64,000 nt of DNA from Phycisphaerales bacterium (lineage in GTDB: Bacteria; Planctomycetota; Phycisphaerae; UBA1845; Fen-1342). Below are positions 45,849 through 54,336 of the stretch, piece after piece. A program made the translations under genes and the position numbers. A model generated the notes under the pieces. That model ran no database searches. It was not told the DNA's origin and saw nothing but the letters and a program-made list of their open reading frames with translations. The number at the start of each line of letters is the position of its first letter. Positions within the stretch are counted from its first letter, which is position 1. The stretch is taken from contig JADJWG010000001.1 of assembly GCA_016716475.1 (NCBI GenBank), positions 1,116,001 through 1,180,000 on the forward strand, in the 5' to 3' direction.

Positions 45849-46973
45849 CTACAGCGCACCCACCAGCGCCCCCCCACCAGCGCCCACGGGCGCGTCAAAC
45901 TCCGCAGCGCGCGTCGCAAGCGTCGCCAGGCGCTGCTGCAAGGCCACACTGGTCGGCAGGCCGAAGTGCTTCAAAATGTCCTGCCAACGGTACGCAATGT
46001 CGAGCCGTCGGAGCGCCTCGGCACACGCCCGCCGCGACCGCCGTTCACGCTCGGCCTCGTCTCCAAGCAAACCGAGTACGGCGTATTCCACTTCGGTGGT
46101 ACCAACCGGAAGCTCCTCGATTGCGCCCGGCCAGTTAAAGAAACGATCCCAGGCCGGAGCCGTCGGTCGGCCACCGATCATCACCGCGCCCGCCGCGGCC
46201 GCTTCCATGAAACGGTATCCGATTTCCATCTGCCCACGCGTCTGGTTCGGATCACCGGCCTTCGCCGGCGTCACGAACATCAGCCGGGTGCGCTGCGCGA
46301 GGTTGATCATCGCCTGCCGGTGTACGCCCAGGTCGTACGGCTTGCCCGGCTGCACGGTGTCGAAAAGATAGAACAGCCCGTGCTTACGGGCCAGCGCGCG
46401 CAACGCCTCGTGCGTGCTCTCGACCCGCCGGCCGTACCAGAACACGTCGATCACTCGCGGTGGTGGCGGGGCGGGTGGCGCCCACGCGAGACAATCGACC
46501 GCGTGCGGCAGGTACGCCGTCGGTCGGCCAGTAGCCGCGGCCAGCGGCGCTGCACTGTTCTCGAGGCCGACGAAGAGGGCATCGAACTGGCTGAGCCAGC
46601 GGACTTCGCCGGTGCGCTGGGGCAGGTTGTGCGCCCAGAGCTCATGCACCCAGCAGGCCGACCGACCCGCGCGCCGCAACAGTCCCCGGAGCGGTATCAG
46701 CGATCCGAGTTCGGCCAGCCCCACCGCCTGCACCAGCAACAGGTCAAAGGTGCGCGGCGGGTCCGTGAAGCGGCGCGGCGGCAGCCGCTCCGAAAGCGCG
46801 GGCCAGCGCTGATCGAGGCGTATACGCCAGCGCGGGATCGGGCGCTCCTGCCGGGCATCGAACAGCGTCACGTCACCGAGCGCCGCGAGCACATTCTCGG
46901 TTTCGATGCATAGCGCCCGAAACGTGGCCGGATGCTGCCCGCGGAACGTGACCAGTTGGACCGTTAGGGACAC
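45849..46973 (-). CDS. CgeB-like glycosyltransferase
   Basis: This 374-residue protein has the arrangement of CgeB/GT-B-like proteins: FDALFVGLENSAAPLAAATG, AYLPHAVDCLAW, VIDVFWYGRRVESTHEAL and a late YRFMEAAAAGAVMIGGRP in place of the E-x7-E motif. Such proteins occur in spore-coat and surface polysaccharide clusters. The catalytic details and donor are unknown. It ends with an Ala/Gly-rich tail. Confidence 0.7.
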   Translation of the reverse strand: MSLTVQLVTFRGQHPATFRALCIETENVLAALGDVTLFDARQERPIPRWRIRLDQRWPALSERLPPRRFTDPPRTFDLLLVQAVGLAELGSLIPLRGLLRRAGRSACWVHELWAHNLPQRTGEVRWLSQFDALFVGLENSAAPLAAATGRPTAYLPHAVDCLAWAPPAPPPPRVIDVFWYGRRVESTHEALRALARKHGLFYLFDTVQPGKPYDLGVHRQAMINLAQRTRLMFVTPAKAGDPNQTRGQMEIGYRFMEAAAAGAVMIGGRPTAPAWDRFFNWPGAIEELPVGTTEVEYAVLGLLGDEAERERRSRRACAEALRRLDIAYRWQDILKHFGLPTSVALQQRLATLATRAAEFDAPVGAGGGALVGAL

Positions 46974-47031
46974 CTGTGCACCTCTTACGGCACGCGCTGC
47001 AGGGAAAAGTGCCGCACGCTTTGCGGCCTGC

Positions 47032-48258
47032 TCAGGCCGGCGGCTCGTTCACGGGCAAGATCTCCGGATGCAGGCCCAGCGCCTCGAGTGACTTGCCGAT
47101 CTCCACCACGTACAGCGGGTTCATCACGATCACGCGCTCGGGCGGCTCCTCCACCAGCGCCGCGGGCGCCAGGATCGGCCGGCCGAAGCCCGGCTGGTAC
47201 AGGCCCTGTCGCCGGGGATTGATGTCGACGACGGCCTGTACCTCACGCTCGCCCAGGCCCACGGCGCCGAGGAATCCAACCGCCCGCGAGCCCGAACCCC
47301 ACAGCACGGTGCGGCGCCCTGCGGCCAGCAGCAGTCGGCGCCAAGCTGCCACACTTGACCGTACCAGCGCGCCAAATTGTGCGGCGCGTTCTGACGCCTC
47401 CGGGCCTCGCGCAGGAGGGTGCGTTGCCGCTGAAGCCGTGGCCCGCGCTTCAATCAATAAGTTCTGGCCGCCGTACTCACGGGCCGTACGATCTACATGA
47501 AAACCCGCCTGTTCGAACAGGTTGGCCAGACTGGTCGCCGTGAAACACAGGCAGTGCTCATAGTTCGCCTCCCAAAAGGCCCCTTCTTCAAGCACGTGCT
47601 CCGTGTCGGGCACATCGAAGTAAACGGGGACCTCCGGCCGGCCATCGAGATGCCTGCGCAGCAAGCGCAAGAAACCCAGCGAATCGTGCAGGTGCTCCAA
47701 CGTGTGTCGGCAGCAGACGAAGTCGGCTCGGCGAATCAGGTCACGGTGGTGTTCGCCATAAAACTCGGTGAGCAGCGTGACGCGTCCCGCATCCCCAGGA
47801 TCGAGCCGGGCCGGGTCACCGGCGGGGTCAATCCCGTAGCCCTGGGCCTCGGCCGTCCGGCATAGCAGACTGAGAAACTCGGCCTTGCCGCAACCCAGTT
47901 CCACCACCGTCCGATGGCGCAGCCCATGTCGATCAGTCAAGTTGAGCGCAAGTTGCTCGGCAAAGCGGCGAAACGTGGGCGAGCCAAACTGCGACTCTTC
48001 GAATCCGCTGCCATAATGAATTAACTTGGGATCGAAGGCCTGGTTCCACAGAACGTCACAGCGCGGGCAGTGGAGCAACTGAATCTGCCCGAGCGGAATT
48101 TCATGAGCGGCCGCGGCGGACTCCAGCACCAGCGTCGAATGCACTGGAACATCGTGGAATTGACACAGCAATACCTGCACATCTCGCGGTGCACCGCAAC
48201 ATGGACAGTTTGACTTGAAGGTCTCAACGAGCGGAACGTTGTTCACTGGTTGCACCAC
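47032..48258 (-). CDS. Sugar C-methyltransferase-like protein (NovU/TylC3 family)
   Basis: This 408-residue protein has an N-terminal zinc-binding module (CPCCG about residue 18, CPRC about 64), a class I SAM-methyltransferase core (VVELGCGKAEFLSLL, ADFVCCRHTLEHL) and a C-terminal domain with TVLWGSGSRAVGFLGAVGL. This three-part layout is that of deoxysugar C-methyltransferases acting on 4-keto-sugar nucleotides. It supports synthesis of a branched-chain (C-methylated) deoxysugar in this locus, together with the RfbF and RfbC genes. The start is a GTG at 48258; GTG at 48255 is equally possible. Confidence 0.85.
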   Translation of the reverse strand: MVQPVNNVPLVETFKSNCPCCGAPRDVQVLLCQFHDVPVHSTLVLESAAAAHEIPLGQIQLLHCPRCDVLWNQAFDPKLIHYGSGFEESQFGSPTFRRFAEQLALNLTDRHGLRHRTVVELGCGKAEFLSLLCRTAEAQGYGIDPAGDPARLDPGDAGRVTLLTEFYGEHHRDLIRRADFVCCRHTLEHLHDSLGFLRLLRRHLDGRPEVPVYFDVPDTEHVLEEGAFWEANYEHCLCFTATSLANLFEQAGFHVDRTAREYGGQNLLIEARATASAATHPPARGPEASERAAQFGALVRSSVAAWRRLLLAAGRRTVLWGSGSRAVGFLGAVGLGEREVQAVVDINPRRQGLYQPGFGRPILAPAALVEEPPERVIVMNPLYVVEIGKSLEALGLHPEILPVNEPPA

Positions 48259-48334
48259 GTTCCTATCTCCCGCGTCCGCGACTCAGAGTGGCGCGCGGCA
48301 CCCCAAGTGAAAGCGCCCGCAACGACAGAACTGA

Positions 48335-48350
48335 ATACTCCCGGGAGTAT
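48335..48350. promoter_or_regulatory. Perfect 16-bp palindrome
   Basis: ATACTCCCGGGAGTAT is a perfect palindrome in the untranslated leader between the promoter candidate (48459-48487) and the C-methyltransferase start. It could bind a dimeric regulator or act as an RNA hairpin without loop; neither is proven. Confidence 0.35.
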
Positions 48351-48458
48351 CCGCTCCTGCGTCGTGCGCCATCGTCTCATGCGACCAATGGACGCCCAAG
48401 CGCTGTTTCAGTTAATGGCAAGGCCGGCCCAGGACCTCGTAACGACCTGTTTGCAAGC

Positions 48459-48487
48459 AGTATACTTGGATTCCGCCGCACTTCCAA
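48459..48487 (-). promoter_or_regulatory. Internal promoter candidate of the polysaccharide locus
   Basis: On the minus strand TTGGAA (48487-48482) and TATACT (48464-48459) are 17 bases apart. It lies in the 440-base gap between rfbC and the C-methyltransferase gene, so it would drive the distal half of the locus with a leader of about 195 bases. Confidence 0.5.
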
Positions 48488-48698
48488 GCTTCGCACTGGT
48501 TTAGTCCCGCAGTGCGATTCCATAACCCTCCTCCTGGGCAGGGCGGGGGGAGAGTCGAGATTCCCGCGGTACCAACTCTCCGGATCTCTCTCCAAGATGA
48601 GTGCGGTATGGGACAAACTTCTCATTTCAAAGCGATGAAATCACAGGCATTCAAGGTCGGCCGGGCGCGCTTGGCGTACTCTCCGGCCACCTGAAAAT

Positions 48699-49253
48699 TC
48701 AGAGCACGACGCCGGTACCGCTGTAGTCCGCATACCCGCGATCCTTTTCCGATTGCACTGTCGGCGCCCCCGGCCACGCAATTCTGAAGCGCGGGTCATC
48801 CCAGCGTACCCCCCGCTCCAGTTCGGGCGCGTAGAACTCGTCCACGAAGTAGAAGGCCTCGCAATCGTCAGTGAGCGTGTAAAACCCGTGCGCACAACCC
48901 TTGGGGACGTACAACATCTTCCGGTTCTCGGCCGACAACTCCGCTCCGTAACTCTGGCCGAAGGTGGGCGAACCGGTCCGCAGGTCGAGCACCACGTCGT
49001 ACAGCGCACCACGAATGCAGCGCACGACCTTGGTCTCCGCCCGCGGCGGTAACTGGTAGTGCAGCCCCCGCAATGTGCCGCGCTCCGCGCTGAGCGAGTT
49101 GTTGACCTGCACAAACCGGGTGACAAGGCCCGCCGCGCGAAACTCCTCCTCGCAGAAGGCCCGGGCAAAGAAGCCCCGCTGGTCGCCCCGGGGTTCGATC
49201 TCGATCAGGAAAGCACCGGCCACCGGGGTCTGGGTAAAACGCACGGGTGTCAT
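48699..49253 (-). CDS. rfbC: dTDP-4-dehydrorhamnose 3,5-epimerase family protein
   Basis: This 184-residue cupin-type epimerase acts at C3/C5 of a 4-keto-6-deoxy sugar nucleotide. The catalytic His65 in TLRGLHYQ, Asp in VVLDLR and Tyr135 in the AFYFVDEFYAPE segment are present, as is KGCAHGF. It is complete. It sits beside rfbF rather than rfbA, rfbB or rfbD, so the substrate may be a CDP- or dTDP-sugar other than the rhamnose intermediate. Confidence in family is high, in exact substrate low. Confidence 0.93.
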   Translation of the reverse strand: MTPVRFTQTPVAGAFLIEIEPRGDQRGFFARAFCEEEFRAAGLVTRFVQVNNSLSAERGTLRGLHYQLPPRAETKVVRCIRGALYDVVLDLRTGSPTFGQSYGAELSAENRKMLYVPKGCAHGFYTLTDDCEAFYFVDEFYAPELERGVRWDDPRFRIAWPGAPTVQSEKDRGYADYSGTGVVL

Positions 49254-49385
49254 CCTCTTGCGGCAGCCCGCTACAGGCCGCTTAGGGTATCGCAGCGTCC
49301 GTCAATCCGTGGCGAACGCGGTATACCATGGTTATCTAGTGTTCTGCGGCGGCCACGGGGGGCCGACGCTACGACGCGGTCGAAG

Positions 49386-50402
49386 TTACGTCGCCACCGC
49401 CGCGACCCCGAGCCGATCGAGTCGGTCTTTGAGCGTGCGGAGCCGAACGAACTGTTTGCCTTCGAAATCCCGGGCACTGAAACCATGCGCCACCATGCGC
49501 TCGTGCAATTCCTCCATGCCGCTGGCCAGCGAGTATTGGAGTCGGAAGTCGGGCAGGACCTGTGCCAGCTTGTCGAACTTCACACGGTAACTGCGAGAAT
49601 CGTCGCCCACCTCCCCGGTATAGGTGACCCGCGCCGTGGGAATCAGCCGCTGCACCTCGTCACCAATCTCCCGGACCTGGTAATTCTCTTCGTTCGCACC
49701 CACATTAACGGCCATGTTGTGGACCCGCGCGACCGGCGCTTCCGCAAATGCGACGAAGGCGCGCCCGATGTCGCGACAGTGGATCAATGGGCGCCAGGGC
49801 GTGCCGTCGCTCTGGATCCGGATTTCACCGTAGCTCAACGCGCTGCCGAGCAGGTTGTTCACGACCAGGTCAATCCGCAGCATCGGCGAGTGCCCGTAAG
49901 CCGTTGCGTTGCGCAAAAACACCGGCGAGAAGCCATCCCCGGCCATCTGGCTTACGGCCGCTTCCGTGTCGATCTTGGACTGCGCGTAAGCCGTCAGCGG
50001 ATTCAGCGGATCGGTCTCGTCGAGATCCAGCTTGGAACCCTTCCCGTACACCGAACAACTGGCCGAGAAGAGGAACCGGCCAACCCCGGCCTCCTTGGAG
50101 ATGCGGGCCAGGTGGATGGAGCCCTCCCGGTTCACGCTGAACGTGATTTCCGGGTTGAGGGCCCCCATGGGGTCGTTCGAAATCGCGGCCAGGTGGCACA
50201 CGGCGTCGTGACCGGCGACATCCTGCGGCGTCAGCGTGCGGACGTCACGCAACAGTTCGCGATCGGGCCGTACGAAGGGCTCCCATTCGCAGCGCTCAAA
50301 GAGTCCGACGTCGCAGCCGGTCACGGTGTGCCCCGCGGCCTTGAGCAGGTCCACGAGATGAACGCCGATGTAGCCGAGGTGGCCCGTAACAAACACGCGC
50401 AT
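49386..50402 (-). CDS. NAD-dependent sugar epimerase/dehydratase (extended SDR)
   Basis: This 338-residue extended SDR has MRVFVTGHLGYIGVHLVDLL (TGxxGxxG), the ASCSVYG serine region and the YAQSK catalytic pair. The ATG at 50402 has AGGAG eight bases upstream. It is immediately downstream of rfbF, so it probably acts on the sugar nucleotide made by that enzyme or a derivative; it may be the 4,6-dehydratase or a later ketoreductase. Its catalytic residues do not distinguish these. Confidence 0.88.
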   Translation of the reverse strand: MRVFVTGHLGYIGVHLVDLLKAAGHTVTGCDVGLFERCEWEPFVRPDRELLRDVRTLTPQDVAGHDAVCHLAAISNDPMGALNPEITFSVNREGSIHLARISKEAGVGRFLFSASCSVYGKGSKLDLDETDPLNPLTAYAQSKIDTEAAVSQMAGDGFSPVFLRNATAYGHSPMLRIDLVVNNLLGSALSYGEIRIQSDGTPWRPLIHCRDIGRAFVAFAEAPVARVHNMAVNVGANEENYQVREIGDEVQRLIPTARVTYTGEVGDDSRSYRVKFDKLAQVLPDFRLQYSLASGMEELHERMVAHGFSARDFEGKQFVRLRTLKDRLDRLGVAAVAT

Positions 50403-50448
50403 GCTTGGCACTCCTGTCAGGGACCGGCGCCCTGCGCCGGTCCGGGGT

Positions 50449-51252
50449 TCAGCGGTTCCAGACGGCCCACGGCGCCCGGCCGCTGGCCCACAACTGATCG
50501 AGTTGTTCACGGTCGCGCTGGGTGTCCATGCAGCCCCAGAAGCCGCGCAGCCGGAACATCGAGAGCTGCCCATCGCGAGCCAGGTTGACGAGTGGCGCGC
50601 GTTCCAGCACACAACCCTCATCCGGGCTGAGATAGGACAGAAATTCGCGCCGGAAGAAGAAGTAGCCGCCGTTGATCCAGCTCTCCGTGAACTCCGGCTT
50701 CTCGGCGAACTCGACCACTGCGGCGCCCTGGGTCTTCAACTCACCGAAACGTGACGGGGGGTTCACGCCGAGCACCGTGCCGATGCGCCCTTCCGCCAGG
50801 TGAAACTCCCACTCGGCGCGCAGATTGGCATCGGTCAGGCCGTCCCCGTACGTCACGGCGAAGTGTTGGGCATCGCCGAGGAATCTTTCAGCCGCCCGGG
50901 CGACGCGAGCCCCCGTCATCGTCAGCGCACCGGTGTCCGCCAGGGTCACCTCCCAGTTGAGATCGTGATCGATGGAATGCACGGTGACCTGGTTGGTCTG
51001 CAAGTGCACCGTGAAGTCGCTGTTGAGCGAGGTGTAGCTGAGGAAGTACTGCTTGATGACCTCGGCCTTGTAGCCCAGGCAGAGGATGAAGCGCCGGAAA
51101 CCGTGGTGCGCGTAGGTACGCAGTACATGCCAGAGAATGGGATGGTTGCCGACTGGTACCATGGGCTTGGGACGCAACTCCGTTTCTTCACGGAGGCGGG
51201 TGCCGAGACCACCACAGAGGACAAAGACCGGCACCTTGGCGATATCGGGCAT
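50449..51252 (-). CDS. rfbF: Glucose-1-phosphate cytidylyltransferase
   Basis: This 267-residue nucleotidyltransferase makes CDP-glucose, the entry to CDP-deoxysugars. The N-terminal FVLCGGLGTRLREETELRPKPMV pattern (G-G-x-G-T-R-L...E...PKPM) is the RfbF signature. FAVTYGDGLTD and EFLSYLSPDEGCVLE are also typical. It groups with two SDRs, an RfbC-like epimerase and a C-methyltransferase-like gene. A clear CDP-glucose 4,6-dehydratase (RfbG) is not seen unless one of the SDRs fills that role. Confidence 0.93.
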   Translation of the reverse strand: MPDIAKVPVFVLCGGLGTRLREETELRPKPMVPVGNHPILWHVLRTYAHHGFRRFILCLGYKAEVIKQYFLSYTSLNSDFTVHLQTNQVTVHSIDHDLNWEVTLADTGALTMTGARVARAAERFLGDAQHFAVTYGDGLTDANLRAEWEFHLAEGRIGTVLGVNPPSRFGELKTQGAAVVEFAEKPEFTESWINGGYFFFRREFLSYLSPDEGCVLERAPLVNLARDGQLSMFRLRGFWGCMDTQRDREQLDQLWASGRAPWAVWNR

Positions 51253-51281
51253 GGGGAAGGACTCCTGAAGAGGAAACGCTG

Positions 51282-51992
51282 CTACGGGTGCGGAGCCCGT
51301 TGGGCGGCCTGCTCCACATCAAATCGAAACTGGCCGGCGATCTTCAGCGGTGGCAGCGTCGCGATACGGCGGAATCCGCTGCGTTCGATGCTTCGGATCG
51401 AAGCGTGATTGTAGACTTTGCAGTCGATGAAGGCGCGGCCGCCGGCGCGCAGCTCGGTGGCCAGCGCGGCGAACATCAGCGCCGGGTTCAGGCGCTGTCC
51501 GCGAAACTCCGGGCGGGTCTTGTTGCGGAAGATCACCAAATCCTCCGCGTCCAACGGTACAAACCACCGGACAAAATGGCAGCCGCGGCGGCTCATGCTC
51601 ACGGTTGCGATTCTGCCATCTTGCACCCCCAGCCAGAGCACGCCGCCGCGTTCGAACTCCCATGCCAGTGATTCGAACACCCGCGGGCCCTGAAATTCAA
51701 CCAAATCGTCCCGCAGTTCATCGGGCAACGCTGCCATGGACGCTACGCGCACCACCCGCAGGTGCTCCAGCCGGGAAGTCGGTGGCAAGGGTCCCTCAAA
51801 GACGAACACATGGTTGCGATGCTGAAAGATGCGTCGCCATAGCGTGAGCACGGTAACCCGGACACGTCCGGCCAGGCGCCAGGGAATCCACACCCACGCC
51901 GGTGCTGGGCGGGTCTGCGAAAGCTGCCCGGAGGGTCGCGTCGCGTGCTTCTGGTGCCGGATCGCTGTGGAGGTTCGCCCGTGCGCGGCCAT
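51282..51992 (-). CDS. GNAT-family acetyltransferase-like protein
   Basis: This is a protein of about 236 residues with a C-terminal GNAT core: FRNKTRPEFRGQRLNPALMFAAL (acetyl-CoA binding RGQRL) and the late NHASIRSIERSGFRRIA segment. It may N- or O-acetylate a sugar or be an acyl-transferring partner of the next gene. The ATG at 51992 overlaps the upstream gene's stop by one base (TGATG), indicating translational coupling. Confidence 0.7.
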   Translation of the reverse strand: MAAHGRTSTAIRHQKHATRPSGQLSQTRPAPAWVWIPWRLAGRVRVTVLTLWRRIFQHRNHVFVFEGPLPPTSRLEHLRVVRVASMAALPDELRDDLVEFQGPRVFESLAWEFERGGVLWLGVQDGRIATVSMSRRGCHFVRWFVPLDAEDLVIFRNKTRPEFRGQRLNPALMFAALATELRAGGRAFIDCKVYNHASIRSIERSGFRRIATLPPLKIAGQFRFDVEQAAQRAPHP

Positions 51993-53071
51993 CAGCGAAA
52001 CCTCCCCCAGCGCTCCATGCGCGTCAGCAGCCGGCCCGGGGCGCGTACCAGCGGCAGGAGCGGACTGCGACGCACCCAGGCCTCGGTCGTGCGCCGCCAG
52101 CGCCGCATGGTCGCCGCCCACGAGGGACGTTCAACCGTGCCCGTCGCAAGTGGAATACCGCCTGTGCGCAGACGTGGCTTGTACGTATCGTCACCCCCGC
52201 ACCCAAGATCAATGCGCACCAGGCCAAGTGCGGGTGCTACCTCCGCAGCGCTGATACGCAGCACGATCCCTGGTGAGTACTTGTAGAACCGCTCCGCATG
52301 GCGCGGAAACCACCAGTTCCACACGGCATGTGAACGCATCCCGAAGTGTACGGCCGCCAGATCCTCACCGGCATACAACGCGGACAGCATGCTGCCGAAG
52401 GATGGTTCCTGCACTCCGTGCAGATGCCTCAGCAACGTCCGCGTCCAGTCGAAGCTGAAGACATCGACGAGCCCGGAATCACGGTATTGGTTCGACTTCC
52501 AGTCGAACAAGGCCTGGAGCACAGCAGGGTCCGTAGTGTGCGGAACAAACCGCAGCGGACCAAAATCGCGCTCGAGCTTGCGCCGCTTGGCCCGCACATC
52601 CTTGAGCAGGTGGGAACCCTGGGCGCGCAGCAATTCGGCATAACCCGCGAAACCACCCGAAAGGTCCAGGTAGTGCGACTCATCAACATTGGCGTGATAT
52701 GGCTCGAAGATCGGCTGTGCCGCAAGCAGGTGGTGGAAACTCCAGGACGTCAGGTCGCAAGCCGCCAACAGCGCCACGGCGTCGACCGCAAGCTCCGGCG
52801 TCCCAATCAGCCCGTGAAAGTCGGACAGGGGACCGCCGACCGGCTGCCCCACCCCCAGGGGCCCCCGCTGGTGCGGAAAGAAGCCCACGACCTGGCCCGC
52901 CTCTTCCAGCACACCGACAAATACATCCTTGCGGACCGCCGCGACCGCCTGCGTGAACTCCGGGCAGAAGTACGGGCTGGCCAGCAGCGGATCGGCCTGC
53001 TGGATGGCGCGCCAGCGCGCCAACAGGTCGCCCGAAAGTTCCGTCGTCGTGATGACCTCGATCCGCATCAC
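51992..53071 (-). CDS. CelD/BcsL-type GNAT (FemAB-like) acetyltransferase
   Basis: This 359-residue protein belongs to the Acetyltransf_6 group found in cellulose and exopolysaccharide loci, with the typical DVRAKRRKLERDFGPLRFV region and the paired YAGEDLAAVHFGMRSHAVWNWWFPRHAERFYKYSPG. In proteobacterial PEP-CTERM/EPS loci a FemAB-like protein is found in a comparable position. The start may be GTG 53071 or the adjacent ATG 53068. It is coupled to the following GNAT gene. Confidence 0.82.
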   Translation of the reverse strand: MMRIEVITTTELSGDLLARWRAIQQADPLLASPYFCPEFTQAVAAVRKDVFVGVLEEAGQVVGFFPHQRGPLGVGQPVGGPLSDFHGLIGTPELAVDAVALLAACDLTSWSFHHLLAAQPIFEPYHANVDESHYLDLSGGFAGYAELLRAQGSHLLKDVRAKRRKLERDFGPLRFVPHTTDPAVLQALFDWKSNQYRDSGLVDVFSFDWTRTLLRHLHGVQEPSFGSMLSALYAGEDLAAVHFGMRSHAVWNWWFPRHAERFYKYSPGIVLRISAAEVAPALGLVRIDLGCGGDDTYKPRLRTGGIPLATGTVERPSWAATMRRWRRTTEAWVRRSPLLPLVRAPGRLLTRMERWGRFR

Positions 53072-53086
53072 TTGCCGCCTGTTGAC

Positions 53087-54223
53087 TCAACACCGCCCAC
53101 GCAGGGCATGCCAAAAGCCGGGATGCGCCCCACTGGCCACATAACCCAGCCGCGCCACACTCACCGGGGCCGCCACCCGCGGCAACACCCAGGGGTCTGC
53201 CCCCGCCCGGATCGGAATGGCCGGGACCTCCGCGGTTCCTTCTCCCGCCACGCCCGCCCGCAACCCCGCCGCTCGCACTGCCGCAATCGCCGCCGGCGAT
53301 GTACGGTTATAGGGATAGGCGAAGAAACGCGGCCGCATTCCGAGGGCCTGCTCGAACTCATCACAGCAACTGCTGACTTCCGCAGTCGCCTGCGACGTAT
53401 GCTGCGCGAGATCGAGGTGCTGTCGCGTATGCACCCCCAGTTCGAATGCCGGGTACTTGCGTCGCAGGGTGCGGACATCGTTCCAGTTCATCGTCAGGGG
53501 GGGCGGCACCACCGTCACCCCGAGCTGCGCACGCAACTCCTGCAAGGCGCTTTCCCGCGCCTCCCAGTCCATTCCCAGCAGATCCGCGGCCACGGCTTGA
53601 TAGGCGGTCCACTGCTCCTCCGGAACGCACAGATCAAACGTCGCACCGGAAGCGGGCGGCCACCGCAGCTTTGCTCTCGTCCGCGCGCGAAACGCGCTGA
53701 ATTGCACATCGATCCACTGCGGCGCTCCCGCTGTAACGTATGCCGTCGGCAGGAAAAGCGTCGCGGGGAATCCCCACCGCGCGAGCCGCGGCGCCACCTC
53801 CGTCAGGTTGTCGAGATAGCCATCGTCGAAGGTGAGTGCCACTGTGCGCGCCGGCAGGGTGCGACCCGTCTCCACTGCGGCAACGATGTCCTCCAACGCC
53901 ACAATCTGGCAATGGCCGGCCAGGTACGCGAGGTGCGCATTGAAAACCTCCGGTGGCAGGTGATTCGCTGGATCGATCCACGCGGCCTCCTCGGTCGCCG
54001 CCACGCTGTGGTACATCAGGATGACCGCGCCGGCCACGCGCCGCCAGCGTACGTACACCCGGTCGAGCCACACCCGGTGCGCCGCAGCTTCGAGGGCATG
54101 CCGCAGACGCTGCCGCCGGGTCGGGGGCGCCTTCGTCAGGACCGGTGGCCACGGCTCCACGCTGTCCTTCCAAGCGGCCTCGGAGCCGTCGCGACCCGCC
54201 CGCGTGAGCGCTGTTACCGCCAT
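53087..54223 (-). CDS. Polysaccharide deacetylase (NodB-homology domain)
   Basis: This 378-residue carbohydrate esterase 4-type protein removes N- or O-acetyl groups from polysaccharide. The NodB motifs are TFDDGYLDN (motif 1, catalytic Asp and metal Asp) and HTRQHLDLAQH (motif 2, metal-binding His). FFAYPYNRTSP corresponds to motif 3. No clear signal peptide is seen, although the N-terminus is basic, so its location is uncertain. It lies 15 bases upstream of the CelD-like gene. A polysaccharide deacetylase is a standard member of EPS/exosortase loci. Confidence 0.88.
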   Translation of the reverse strand: MAVTALTRAGRDGSEAAWKDSVEPWPPVLTKAPPTRRQRLRHALEAAAHRVWLDRVYVRWRRVAGAVILMYHSVAATEEAAWIDPANHLPPEVFNAHLAYLAGHCQIVALEDIVAAVETGRTLPARTVALTFDDGYLDNLTEVAPRLARWGFPATLFLPTAYVTAGAPQWIDVQFSAFRARTRAKLRWPPASGATFDLCVPEEQWTAYQAVAADLLGMDWEARESALQELRAQLGVTVVPPPLTMNWNDVRTLRRKYPAFELGVHTRQHLDLAQHTSQATAEVSSCCDEFEQALGMRPRFFAYPYNRTSPAAIAAVRAAGLRAGVAGEGTAEVPAIPIRAGADPWVLPRVAAPVSVARLGYVASGAHPGFWHALRGRC

Positions 54224-54336
54224 CGCGGTGCCCCCACGTTGTCGCGGCCGCGCTGCTTCGAGTATCGTAGGTCCGGGCTGGAGCGGATGGAGCCGCAGGT
54301 GGTCACGCTGCCGCTCCTACGATCCGGAGTGCTGGC

